DNA from: CAYSWS01 sp965603395
GTDB taxonomy: Bacteria; Patescibacteriota; WWE3; UBA101185; UBA10185
Reading direction: 5' to 3'
NCBI GenBank assembly: GCA_965603395.1
Contig: CBFDCV010000010.1
Coordinates: 1 to 24,825 of the forward strand
DNA length: 24,825 bases
Shown piece after piece: positions 8,023-14,506 of this stretch. Under the pieces are notes generated by a model. It was not told the origin of the DNA. It saw nothing but the letters and a program-made list of their open reading frames with translations, and searched no databases. How positions within the stretch are numbered: the first letter of the stretch is position 1; the number at the start of each line of letters is the position of its first letter. The translations under genes were made by a program, and so were the position numbers.

Positions 8023-8030
8023 CTATTAGG

Positions 8031-8036
8031 ATTGTA
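8031..8036 (-). promoter_or_regulatory. Extended -10 of the LCP-like gene
   Basis: On the minus strand TGA-TACAAT ends 8 bases before the ATG at 8022, leaving at most one or two leader bases. No Shine-Dalgarno sequence is present. Confidence 0.45.
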
Positions 8037-8043
8037 TCAATTT

Positions 8044-8748
8044 TTAATGGGGTTTTGTATAAATTTTACTAAACTCTTTCGGTAGTGGCGCTTCAAAAAA
8101 TACCTCTTTATTAACTTTGGGGTGCATAAAACTTATTCTCCATGCGTGCAGCATCAATCTTTCATATATTTCCTCTGATAATAACAACTGCTTTCTTGTC
8201 ATGTATATTATATCGCCCATGACCGGATACCGCAGACTTGCTAAATGCACCCTTATCTGATGTGTTCTACCGGTTTCAGGGAAGCACTTAAGCAAAGAGG
8301 TCTCAATGCCAACTGAAGTTACGCTTTTAACTACCTCAAACTTAGTGAACGCCTGTCTACCCCCTCTCACTACTGCCATCTTTAACCTATTTCTTGGGTT
8401 TCTATTTATGGGAGCGTCAACCTCAAAAGCTGATTCCTCTATCTTACCCAACACTAAAGCTAGGTACTCTTTTTTTACCTCTCTGTGGACAAACTGTGCT
8501 TTCAAACCTTCAAAAGTTTCCTCATCCTTAGCAATTGCCAATACTCCCGAAGTGCCCTTATCAAGCCTGTGTACTATACCGCATCTTTGGCTGAATTCGG
8601 ACTTATCATCAGGATCAAAGTCATACATTTCCAATAGTGTATTTTGAACTGTATTAATTGGGGACGTTTTAGAAATATTTACAACCACTCCGGGTTTTTT
8701 ATTTATGACAAGGAGGGAATCATCTTCAAAAATGGCCTCAAGATTCAT
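8044..8748 (-). CDS. RluA/RluD-family pseudouridine synthase
   Basis: Isomerises specific uridines in rRNA or tRNA to pseudouridine. The catalytic motif GIVHRLDKGTSGVL is intact with Asp63 (numbering from the ATG at 8748), followed by KEYLALV, the INRNPRNRLKM loop and the RTHQIRVHLA motif, all typical of the RluA/C/D group. At 234 residues it begins directly at the catalytic domain (IFEDDSLLVINKKPG), so the N-terminal S4 RNA-binding domain of RluC and RluD is absent; substrate is not predictable. In-frame alternatives start at 8760 (ATG) and 8787 (GTG), and none has a good ribosome site. The start overlaps the end of the receiver gene, implying translational coupling. Confidence 0.9.
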   Translation of the reverse strand: MNLEAIFEDDSLLVINKKPGVVVNISKTSPINTVQNTLLEMYDFDPDDKSEFSQRCGIVHRLDKGTSGVLAIAKDEETFEGLKAQFVHREVKKEYLALVLGKIEESAFEVDAPINRNPRNRLKMAVVRGGRQAFTKFEVVKSVTSVGIETSLLKCFPETGRTHQIRVHLASLRYPVMGDIIYMTRKQLLLSEEIYERLMLHAWRISFMHPKVNKEVFFEAPLPKEFSKIYTKPH

Positions 8749-9118
8749 CGATAAAGGCATATTTTTTAACTGACAAAACAATCTCACTTGGAATAACGTT
8801 GGCCTTGACCAAAAATTCCTTAACTCCCAGATCTAAGCATGTATCTCTAATCCTGTTGTCGTCTAAATTTGTCAGTACAATTACCGGTTTTTCCTTAGTT
8901 CGGGAATCAAGCTGCATTCTCTTTAAAAGCTCAATGCCATCAAGTTTAGGCAACATGATATCAAGCAGTAGAAGATCCCAGTCCCCATTTATCACTTCGT
9001 TTAGACCTGCCTTACCCTCAGCCGCTTCCAAAACATCATAACCGGATTCCTTTAAAACATCAGCATACATTGCCCTGATGTTTGTTTCGTCTTCAATTAT
9101 TAGTATTCTTTTTCCCAT
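8738..9118 (-). CDS. Stand-alone response-regulator receiver domain
   Basis: A 126-residue CheY-like protein with no output domain. The acidic pair Glu9/Asp10, the phospho-acceptor Asp53 (LLLLDIMLP), Thr83 and Lys105 are all present, so phosphorylation chemistry should be intact. No histidine kinase is seen in the window, so partner and output are unknown. It overlaps the LspA-like gene by 26 bases at its start and the pseudouridine synthase at its end, so it is made from the same long mRNA that begins at efp. There is no obvious ribosome site, consistent with coupling. Confidence 0.92.
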   Translation of the reverse strand: MGKRILIIEDETNIRAMYADVLKESGYDVLEAAEGKAGLNEVINGDWDLLLLDIMLPKLDGIELLKRMQLDSRTKEKPVIVLTNLDDNRIRDTCLDLGVKEFLVKANVIPSEIVLSVKKYAFIDES

Positions 9119-9416
9119 CTGTTAGTAAATCGAACAAAATAAGTACTATACCTATTGTAACCAATATATCGGCGAGGTTAAACAAAAACAAGTCAAAAAA
9201 GTTTATGTTATCCCACACACATATATACATTACCCTGTGGTACAGATTATGTAAACCCCCGACCATCAACGGTATCAAGCCAATTTTAGCAAGCTTTCCT
9301 CTCCGGTTTTTAAGCACATAATAACCAAGAGTGAGCAATAACACCAAACTTATGACTAAATGGGTATTAGGACTGATATGATCCTGTAAAAAGTATGAGC
9401 AGTTAAGTTTATTCAC
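9093..9416 (-). CDS. LspA-like (signal peptidase II) membrane protein, catalytically altered
   Basis: A 107-residue protein whose second half follows signal peptidase II: GGLHNLYHRV (53-62) matches the GG-x-x-N-L-x-D-R region, and FNLADILVTIGIVL (79-92) matches the FN-x-AD motif. LspA removes lipoprotein signal peptides with two aspartates. The second is present (Asp83), but the first is His60. Usual length is about 150-170 residues; the first membrane segment and much of the N-terminal half are absent. The start is GTG at 9416, overlapping the upstream gene by 8 bases. It may be an inactive relic or a repurposed membrane protein. It sits beside an Lgt-like gene, which strengthens the family call. 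Confidence 0.65.
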   Translation of the reverse strand: MNKLNCSYFLQDHISPNTHLVISLVLLLTLGYYVLKNRRGKLAKIGLIPLMVGGLHNLYHRVMYICVWDNINFFDLFLFNLADILVTIGIVLILFDLLTDGKKNTNN

Positions 9417-10395
9417 TTTCTCTACCGGCGCATTTTACACATTTTGTGGCTTCGGGGTATACTTCCAGCCTAGCTTTATCTATGGCTTCTCCACACACTT
9501 CGCATATGCCGTAGCCGCCTTCTTCTATCCTACCTAAAGCCTTACTAACCTGATCCTGCATAGATCCAATGTTCTCTTTTTTAATATCTATCTCAACTTT
9601 TGCTCTGTCTTCTAAGATTGCCTCATCTATAACTTCTGCATTACCAGTATCACGGCCTTCCTTTAAATAAGGATCTTCTTCGATAAGTTTTTGCTGTTCG
9701 ACCTTTAACCTTTTATCTTTTGATAGAAGTAGTCCTCTTATCTTGGATAAAAAACCAAAGCTTAATTTTTTTCTTGACATATTCTTTTTACTCCTAAAAA
9801 CTAAATTGACCATACTGATTGTAATCAATGCAAAATAAAATATCAAATACTGTTTTTGCTGATAGAAAAATTGCCCGAATATGGCGATGAGAAGTAAGAA
9901 GATGGAAAAGACTGCTCCCGAGAACAGTTTGTTCCTACTTAGAAAGGCAGTAGCGTACCCAACCCCGAATACCCCTAGATATATGAAAAGGTTTGTTTCT
10001 TTGACCGTTTGAGCTTTCTGAAAAAACAACACCATTGCCAGTACAAAATACATAATGGAAAATATGTCCAGAAATCTGTAAATTGACCACTTCCACCTGA
10101 GTGTAAAATATCTAAAACCCAGCAAAGTTATAATTGAAAACACCACTATTAAAATCAACCCCAGGTTTTTCTCTATGAAGTAATCATAAAATGAAAAGTA
10201 TTTAAGTAAGTAGTAAAGTCCTATGATCAATCCCAAAGATACAAACAACAGGTCGAACACTCTCTCCTTATCAAAACCGTCTCTTATTGATTCGAACCAA
10301 ATAGCAAAAAGTGTCAGTGTTCCCAATAAGAAATAAATTAAATAGTGAGTTGGAAAGTTGAGTATCCCTATGTTTATCAAGCTTGGTATGTTCAT
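9409..10395 (-). CDS. Lgt-like membrane domain fused to DksA/TraR zinc finger
   Basis: A 328-residue fusion. Residues 1-200 hold about seven membrane segments, and the layout recalls prolipoprotein diacylglyceryl transferase: a GILNFPTHYLIYFLLG opening, DKERVFDLLFVSLGLIIG, and LDIFSIMYFVLAMVLFF where Lgt has its GRxGNF motif. The conserved Lgt Arg and His motifs are not visible, so it is probably not an active transferase. Residues 206-328 are cytosolic, with a coiled region then a C4 zinc finger of the DksA/TraR type (Cys298, Cys301, Cys319, Cys322; CEVCGEAI ... KCVKC). DksA-type proteins bind RNA polymerase. An internal ATG at 9780 with TAGGAG upstream could also give a free 123-residue zinc-finger protein. 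Confidence 0.75.
   Translation of the reverse strand: MNIPSLINIGILNFPTHYLIYFLLGTLTLFAIWFESIRDGFDKERVFDLLFVSLGLIIGLYYLLKYFSFYDYFIEKNLGLILIVVFSIITLLGFRYFTLRWKWSIYRFLDIFSIMYFVLAMVLFFQKAQTVKETNLFIYLGVFGVGYATAFLSRNKLFSGAVFSIFLLLIAIFGQFFYQQKQYLIFYFALITISMVNLVFRSKKNMSRKKLSFGFLSKIRGLLLSKDKRLKVEQQKLIEEDPYLKEGRDTGNAEVIDEAILEDRAKVEIDIKKENIGSMQDQVSKALGRIEEGGYGICEVCGEAIDKARLEVYPEATKCVKCAGRESE
9778..9796 (-). promoter_or_regulatory. Internal ribosome site and ATG before the zinc-finger domain
   Basis: Inside the fusion gene, TAGGAG (plus-strand 9791-9796 as CTCCTA) lies 10 bases upstream of an in-frame ATG (9780-9778, Met206). Translation from here would yield a soluble DksA/TraR-like protein of normal length (123 residues) in addition to the membrane-bound fusion. 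Confidence 0.45.
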
Positions 10396-10408
10396 AAATA
10401 TCGGACAG

Positions 10409-10960
10409 TTAAGCTTTTGATGCGTACTCTCCTGTGGTGGTATTTATTTTTACTTTATCACCGTTTTTTATAAAGGAGGGTACTTTTACGATTGCTCCGT
10501 TTTTAAGTGTAGCGTCTTTGTAAACATTTGATACTGTGTTGCCCTTAAATCCGGGGTCTGTTTGGACCACCTCAAATACCATAGTGGTTGGCAAATCAAC
10601 TGATACCGGATTGCCTTCAAAATACATCATTTGTACTATTTCGCCCTCTTGTAAAAACTTAGCACTCCCCCCTACTATGTCTTTTGTAATTTCAAATTGT
10701 TCGAAAGTGGTCGGGTCCATGAAATGAAAGTTATTGTCTTTGTATAGGTATTGGGCATTTTTTCTTATGACGTCAGCATCTTCCACCTTTGAGGTAGCCT
10801 GATACCTTTTCTCTATTACTTGGCTGGTAAGAAGGTCTCTGGCTTTTACTTTTACTGTTGCTCCTCCTCTAGCTGTTTTGGTATGCTTGTATTTTACTAC
10901 CAACCAGGGGTGTTTATCTTCTTTAAATATGGTTCCTGTTTTTAGACTTGAGGCCAACAT
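10409..10960 (-). CDS. efp: Elongation factor P
   Basis: EF-P enters the ribosomal E site and relieves stalling at proline runs. This 183-residue protein has the usual three-domain length: KOW-like N-terminal domain with the tip loop KHTKTARGGATVKVKARDL, then the central domain (ITKDIVGG ... VQMMYFEGNPVSVDLP) and the C-terminal signature (NVYKDATLKNGAIVKVPSFIKNGDKVKINTTTGEY). The tip residue that is often a modified Lys is Arg31 here. The ATG at 10960 fits the family start better than upstream frames, and an extended -10 (TGG-TATAAT) ends 6 bases before it, so the mRNA is probably leaderless. It heads the minus-strand run down to the pseudouridine synthase. Confidence 0.96.
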   Translation of the reverse strand: MLASSLKTGTIFKEDKHPWLVVKYKHTKTARGGATVKVKARDLLTSQVIEKRYQATSKVEDADVIRKNAQYLYKDNNFHFMDPTTFEQFEITKDIVGGSAKFLQEGEIVQMMYFEGNPVSVDLPTTMVFEVVQTDPGFKGNTVSNVYKDATLKNGAIVKVPSFIKNGDKVKINTTTGEYASKA

Positions 10961-10962
10961 TG

Positions 10963-10975
10963 TGGTATTATACCA
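10963..10975. promoter_or_regulatory. Palindromic extended -10 serving both strands
   Basis: TGGTATTATACCA is a 13-base palindrome. On the minus strand it reads TGG-TATAAT, 6 bases before the efp ATG. On the plus strand it reads TGG-TATTAT, which would give a 5' leader of about 45 bases for the tiny gene at 11024. One element can therefore drive divergent transcription. Such symmetry-based bidirectional promoters are known in bacteria. Confidence 0.5.
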
Positions 10976-11023
10976 AACAAATTTTCTATTCAGCACGTTA
11001 ATGTAATAAATAGGAGGAGAGTA

Positions 11024-11278
11024 ATGAGTGAGTTCTTATCACCAGAAGTCAAGGAAACAATGGTCGCAGGTTTTAGCGGTGATGGACATGTGCTTGTCCA
11101 TGATCCTTTTAATCGCTTTGATAACCCCATTCCTCTAGAATGGGACGATTGCTGTAACAACGGCTACAACAATCTTAATATCGGCTCAACCAGAATCCTT
11201 GTCAAAATGACCACCGAGGCTAAAGGAAACCTCATTATTGTCCCTAAGGAAGAGCGGTCAGAGAAACCGGATTTTTAG
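11024..11278 (+). CDS. Small unknown protein (84 residues)
   Basis: Not recognised. It begins after a strong ribosome site (TAGGAGGAG, 4 bases before the ATG). The protein is soluble, with a central stretch HDPFNRFDNPIPLEWDDCCNNGYNN containing adjacent cysteines and many Asn/Asp, then a beta-rich end (STRILVKMTTEAKGNLIIVPKEE). It is the first gene of a two-gene unit closed by the terminator at 11516-11562. Divergent from efp. The strong Shine-Dalgarno, unlike the leaderless genes around it, suggests a gene that is well translated. Real-gene status rests on the ribosome site, tight spacing to the next gene and balanced composition. Confidence 0.75.
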   Translation: MSEFLSPEVKETMVAGFSGDGHVLVHDPFNRFDNPIPLEWDDCCNNGYNNLNIGSTRILVKMTTEAKGNLIIVPKEERSEKPDF

Positions 11279-11289
11279 GAGGAAGTAAG

Positions 11290-11490
11290 ATGGCACAAGA
11301 AGATGTTGAATTGAGAATTATCAAGATAGATGGTGTTGAGGTGTCTCTTGGCCTTAGGAAAGACTTCGTTGTTTGCACCGAGAAAAAATTCAATTTGGAA
11401 GTCATGGGCTACGAAGTTAAAGAAGGCGAGATGGTAATAATGAGAATGATTGATAAAGAACCACTCTTTCCGGCAAAAGCGAGGCAGTAG
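11290..11490 (+). CDS. Small unknown protein (66 residues)
   Basis: Not recognised. Follows the previous small gene by 11 bases and has its own AGGAGG ribosome site 6-7 bases before the ATG. The sequence alternates charged and hydrophobic residues (VELRIIKIDGVEVSLG, KEGEMVIMRMIDKEPLF), as expected for a small beta barrel or sheet protein. No membrane segment or metal motif apart from one Cys. It ends 25 bases before the intrinsic terminator. Co-transcription with the 11024 gene is very likely; function unknown. Confidence 0.72.
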   Translation: MAQEDVELRIIKIDGVEVSLGLRKDFVVCTEKKFNLEVMGYEVKEGEMVIMRMIDKEPLFPAKARQ

Positions 11491-11515
11491 TAAGTTTTTT
11501 AAGTTTCAGTAACCT

Positions 11516-11562
11516 GAGCGGTTATGTTTCTTGCCTTTGGCAAAACTGACCGCTCTTTTTTT
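11516..11562 (+). terminator. Intrinsic terminator with nested stem
   Basis: GAGCGGT (11516-11522) pairs with ACCGCTC (11549-11555), followed by seven T (11556-11562). A second stem, TTGCC/GGCAA with a TTT loop (11531-11543), lies inside. It ends the two-gene unit. The last T of the run is the complement of the final A of the opposing tRNA's CCA end. Confidence 0.88.
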
Positions 11563-11649
11563 GGTGCCGTGGGTGGGAGTCGAACCCACACGGGCTTTAA
11601 GGCCCAGTGGTTTTTGAGACCACCGCGTATACCATTCCGCCACCACGGC
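11562..11649 (-). tRNA. tRNA-Leu (anticodon CAA)
   Basis: An 88-base class II tRNA. Acceptor strands GCCGTGG and CCACGGC pair, with discriminator A and an encoded CCA end (plus-strand TGG at 11562-11564). The anticodon stem GTGGT/ACCAC encloses the loop CTCAAAA, giving anticodon CAA for UUG codons. A long variable arm (TGGGCCTTAAAGCCC) and the T loop GGTTCGACTCC confirm Leu. It is the only minus-strand gene in a plus-strand small-gene island. An extended -10 (TGA-TAAAAT) lies at 11665-11670, giving a 5' leader of about 9 bases. Confidence 0.95.
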
Positions 11650-11664
11650 CCATTTACACTTAGG

Positions 11665-11670
11665 ATTTTA
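11665..11670 (-). promoter_or_regulatory. Extended -10 of tRNA-Leu
   Basis: On the minus strand TGA-TAAAAT sits 15 bases upstream of the tRNA 5' end. The -35 is weak, as for other promoters in this window that rely on the TGn element. Confidence 0.45.
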
Positions 11671-11692
11671 TCATAAAAAACGTATGCGATTG

Positions 11693-11701
11693 TGCTAGAA
11701 T
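11693..11701 (+). promoter_or_regulatory. Extended -10 of the 11740 gene
   Basis: TGC-TAGAAT ends at 11701. Predicted initiation near 11708 gives a leader of about 32 bases that contains the AAGGAGGAG ribosome site. Confidence 0.5.
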
Positions 11702-11739
11702 AGTCATAAATTCCGCTATTTTTATTAAGGAGGAGAGTC

Positions 11740-11967
11740 GTGGGATCTACTGAATTGGAAGGTACTCGTATCGAAACAACCGTCATCGGTGAGGTTACCA
11801 TCCACGATAGCACTCAAGGGCAAGTTTACTTTAAGATTGGTGAGAAATTTAGTAGCAAGGAGGACAATGTTGTAGTGCCTTTTGGCAAATTCTTTCCTAA
11901 AGGACAGAGAGTTTTAATTACTCATGTGAACAATGTTGTTACCAAAATTGAAGCCGTTGACACATAG
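11740..11967 (+). CDS. Small unknown beta-rich protein (75 residues)
   Basis: Not recognised. Starts with GTG, a few bases after a strong AAGGAGGAG ribosome site. The sequence predicts a run of short strands (IETTVIGEVTIHD, GQVYFKIGEKF, DNVVVPFGKFFPKGQRVLITHV), as in a small OB- or SH3-like barrel. Its end (KGQRVLITHVNNVVTKIEAV) resembles the end of the 12088 protein (LGAVLKVTRVSNGRPTDFEEI), so the two may be distant paralogues; this is by eye only. It has its own promoter and terminator, so it is a single-gene unit. Confidence 0.72.
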   Translation: MGSTELEGTRIETTVIGEVTIHDSTQGQVYFKIGEKFSSKEDNVVVPFGKFFPKGQRVLITHVNNVVTKIEAVDT

Positions 11968-11990
11968 ATTACATGTAAACGTTTTGTAGA

Positions 11991-12034
11991 ACCCTGAGTA
12001 TGTTCCCTCCCCCCCCCCTGCTCAGGGTTTTTTT
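11991..12034 (+). terminator. Intrinsic terminator with poly-C loop
   Basis: ACCCTGAG (11991-11998) pairs with CTCAGGGT (12021-12028), then seven T in a row from 12028. The 22-base loop contains a run of ten C (12009-12018). Its stem is almost identical to that of the next terminator at 12358. Confidence 0.88.
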
Positions 12035-12046
12035 CTTGCCTAAAAA

Positions 12047-12055
12047 TGTTATAAT
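12047..12055 (+). promoter_or_regulatory. Extended -10 of the 12088 gene
   Basis: TGT-TATAAT (perfect hexamer, 12050-12055) with predicted initiation near 12062 and a leader of about 26 bases carrying AAAGGAG. Confidence 0.6.
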
Positions 12056-12087
12056 CTCAAAAAATACACCTAGAAAGGAGATTAGAA

Positions 12088-12342
12088 ATGGAATCTGGCG
12101 ACGGTACCACCGGGGGTGTTGTGGTTAAAAAGGGTGATGTTATCAGGGTGGTGGAAAAGGCCAAAAAAGGCGCTGGTCATGGCTTTTACTTTTTGTGGGT
12201 GCCGGCTTTTACCGAAGTGATGTGTTTTAGCAACGAGCTTCCACCTGAAACCCATGATAAGGTCCAACTAGGCGCTGTACTTAAAGTTACAAGAGTTTCT
12301 AACGGACGGCCTACGGATTTTGAAGAAATAAATTTTGAGTAG
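12088..12342 (+). CDS. Small unknown beta-rich protein (84 residues)
   Basis: Not recognised. Preceded by AAAGGAG 8 bases before the ATG and a perfect extended -10. The N-terminus is Gly/Thr-rich (GDGTTGGVVVKKGDVIRVV), followed by an aromatic stretch (HGFYFLWVPAF) and a beta-type end. No membrane segment long enough to be sure, although FYFLWVPAF is hydrophobic. It forms a single-gene unit ending at the terminator at 12358-12392, whose T-run abuts the stop codon of dnaB on the other strand. Possible distant relation to the 11740 protein. Confidence 0.72.
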   Translation: MESGDGTTGGVVVKKGDVIRVVEKAKKGAGHGFYFLWVPAFTEVMCFSNELPPETHDKVQLGAVLKVTRVSNGRPTDFEEINFE

Positions 12343-12357
12343 CACAAGTGTCTGATA

Positions 12358-12392
12358 ACCCTGAGTACAATCCCCCACTCAGGGTTTTTTTT
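12358..12392 (+). terminator. Intrinsic terminator
   Basis: ACCCTGAGT (12358-12366) pairs with ACTCAGGGT (12377-12385) around a 10-base loop, followed by a run of eight T. It overlaps the last base pairs of the dnaB stop codon region on the opposite strand. No T-run follows on the minus side, so it serves the small plus-strand gene. Confidence 0.9.
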
Positions 12393-13734
12393 ATTCTTCT
12401 TCAGATAACTCTTCTCTAGAAACTTCAAAAAACTTAGTCCTATCAGCTCTAAAATACATATCTATCTCCCCGGTAGGTCCGTTTCTATGCTTAGCAATTA
12501 CCAGTCTGGAATTTTCCCTGTCTTCTTCATCCGGCCTGTACAAAAACAGCACTACATCCGCATCCTGTTCGATAGATCCTGAATCCCGCAAGTCTGATAG
12601 CTGGGGTCTTTTCTCTCCTCCTCTTTGCTCTACAGCTCTGGATAACTGAGACACCGCCAGCACCGGAACCTTAAGTTCTCTAGCCAGATTTTTCAACGAT
12701 TGGGAAATGTCGGACACTTCCTGCACTCGGCTTTCTTGCCTTCTGCCTTTGACCAGCTGCATGTAATCCACAATTATCAAACCTACCTCCATCTCCAACA
12801 TCAGTCTTCTAGCCTTGGTTCTCATCTCTAACACACTTTGACCAGGCGTATCATCGATAAAGATTGGCGCTTCAGCAAGTTCTCCTGCGGCAATACCGTA
12901 TTTTTCAAAATCAGTAGGTTCCAGATTTCCGGTAGTTATTCTCCAGTTATCAATATCCCCCTGTACAGCTATCATCCTGTCCACAATTGATTCCCTACCC
13001 ATTTCCAATGAGAATAGTGCTACTCCTATACCATGATTTACGGCTGCATTTTGAGCCATGTTAATAGCTAACGATGACTTTCCTACTGAGGGACGGGCAG
13101 CTAATACGATCATATTTTGCTTTTGCATACCTGAAAGCATCCTATCCAATGTCTGTAGACCTGTGGGTATACCTCTCAAGGCTCCCCTAGTTTTACTCAG
13201 CTCATCCAGTCTTTCAAAAGTTACTTCTAAGGTATCCTTTATTGGTACAAAATCTTGCCTAACCTTGTCCTGGGAAATCGAGTAAATTTTTTGCTCCGCC
13301 TCATCTAATAGCCTGCCAACATCAGGTTCGTCAAAGGCGAGCTCACCAATCTCAGCTGCTGCAGTCAGTAATGAACGCTTTATTGATTCGTCCTTAATGA
13401 TCTCAGCATAATGTTCAACATTAGCAGCAGTAGGTACACTATTTACTAGTTCGGTAAGATAAGACACACCACCGGCTCCTGTCAATTTTTTCATTTTTCT
13501 TAACTCACCGGGCACTGTCACCAAATCAGCCGGCTCTCTTTTTTCGTACAGATTAACAATGGCCTGGTAAATGATTTCATGTCCTGTTTTATAAAAATGA
13601 TGAGGGCGTAAAAACTCAACCACCTTCACAATAGCGTCTTTATCTATTAATAATGCTCCCAACACGGACTTCTCCGCTTCTATGTCATGGGGCGGTATAT
13701 GAACCCTGCTAGGTGTAGTAGCTTTATCTGCCAT
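12391..13734 (-). CDS. dnaB: Replicative DNA helicase DnaB
   Basis: Hexameric 5'-3' helicase that unwinds the replication fork. The 447-residue protein has normal length: N-terminal domain from PPHDIEAEKSVLGALL (primase-interacting), linker, then RecA-like motor with Walker A ARPSVGKSS, the H1a glutamate in FSLEM, Walker B LIIVDYMQL, and the DLRDSGSIEQDAD arginine-finger region followed by AKHRNGPTG. No intein or insertion. The gene is convergent with the small-gene island. AGG lies about 11 bases before the ATG. The next upstream gene is an MBL-fold hydrolase 27 bases away, probably in the same transcript. Confidence 0.97.
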   Translation of the reverse strand: MADKATTPSRVHIPPHDIEAEKSVLGALLIDKDAIVKVVEFLRPHHFYKTGHEIIYQAIVNLYEKREPADLVTVPGELRKMKKLTGAGGVSYLTELVNSVPTAANVEHYAEIIKDESIKRSLLTAAAEIGELAFDEPDVGRLLDEAEQKIYSISQDKVRQDFVPIKDTLEVTFERLDELSKTRGALRGIPTGLQTLDRMLSGMQKQNMIVLAARPSVGKSSLAINMAQNAAVNHGIGVALFSLEMGRESIVDRMIAVQGDIDNWRITTGNLEPTDFEKYGIAAGELAEAPIFIDDTPGQSVLEMRTKARRLMLEMEVGLIIVDYMQLVKGRRQESRVQEVSDISQSLKNLARELKVPVLAVSQLSRAVEQRGGEKRPQLSDLRDSGSIEQDADVVLFLYRPDEEDRENSRLVIAKHRNGPTGEIDMYFRADRTKFFEVSREELSEEE

Positions 13735-13761
13735 CTAATTTTAACCTCGTTTTATAACTTT

Positions 13762-14421
13762 TTAATGTTGGGGGCTTAATATATAAACTTCGCTTTCTTC
13801 AGGTATATCCAACCTTGATCTTAACGTCAATTTATCAACTTTCTTAACTCCGTTTCCTTCAATACCAACCTCTTCTATAAACACCTTCAGATCATCAAGT
13901 TTATCTTTCAGTCCTTTCAGATCATTTGTTTGGTAGTGCATGGGAATAATTATCGAAGGTTCAACAGAAGAAATCACTTTAACAGCTGTTTTTGCATCTA
14001 TAGTATAAGTTCCTCCTACCGGAATCATAAGCACATCTATGTCAGTAATCTTTTCCAGCGTCTCAGTGGTTAGCTCATGCCCCAAATCCCCCAGATGAAG
14101 TAGGCTAAACCCATCCGTATCAATCTGATAAATTGTGTTTTCTCCTCTTTCCTTGCCTTTTTGGTCATCATGGTATGTTTTTACACCGTACACAAAGGTA
14201 CCGGACATTTCGTACTCTCCGGGAGTTTCAATCACTAACCTGTGTTCGCTCACTCCATCTAGGTATGCATGGTCCATATGCCCATGTGACAACAAAACTA
14301 TATCTGCTTTTAATTTGGGAAGTTTGAAGCCTGTCATTTTAGGATCATATGGATCGATCACTAAAGTAGTATCTTTTCCTTTAATTCTGAAACAAGAATG
14401 TCCAATGAAGCTAATTTCCAT
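13762..14421 (-). CDS. MBL-fold metal-dependent hydrolase (UPF0173-like)
   Basis: A 219-residue metallo-beta-lactamase-fold protein. The metal-binding motif SHGHMDH (His46, His48, Asp50, His51) is intact, with the bridging Asp in HLGDLGHEL and a late His in IPMHYQT. The N-terminal FIGHSCFRI with VIDPYDP is typical of the UPF0173/UlaG-like group, whose members act on phosphoesters or related bonds; the substrate here is unknown. It is the first gene of the dnaB unit. TGT-TAATAT ends 6 bases before the ATG, so the mRNA may be leaderless. Confidence 0.9.
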   Translation of the reverse strand: MEISFIGHSCFRIKGKDTTLVIDPYDPKMTGFKLPKLKADIVLLSHGHMDHAYLDGVSEHRLVIETPGEYEMSGTFVYGVKTYHDDQKGKERGENTIYQIDTDGFSLLHLGDLGHELTTETLEKITDIDVLMIPVGGTYTIDAKTAVKVISSVEPSIIIPMHYQTNDLKGLKDKLDDLKVFIEEVGIEGNGVKKVDKLTLRSRLDIPEESEVYILSPQH

Positions 14422-14427
14422 AGGGAT

Positions 14428-14433
14428 ATATTA
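14428..14433 (-). promoter_or_regulatory. Extended -10 of the MBL hydrolase gene
   Basis: On the minus strand TGT-TAATAT ends 6 bases before the ATG at 14421. The element is the same nine-base word as at yebC. Confidence 0.5.
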
Positions 14434-14506
14434 ACAAAGTTAACCCGATTAAGGTAGGGCTGTTTTTTGTTGTATCTTGGTACAGATGTTGTATTATTTA
14501 CTTATA

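Noticed and set aside
11499..11813. Minus-strand open frame across the tRNA
   Set aside because: It runs through tRNA-Leu and the terminator, so it is a shadow.
12009..12018. Poly-C run as a phase-variable switch
   Set aside because: It lies in a terminator loop outside any coding frame, so length change would not alter a protein; it may also vary by sequencing error.
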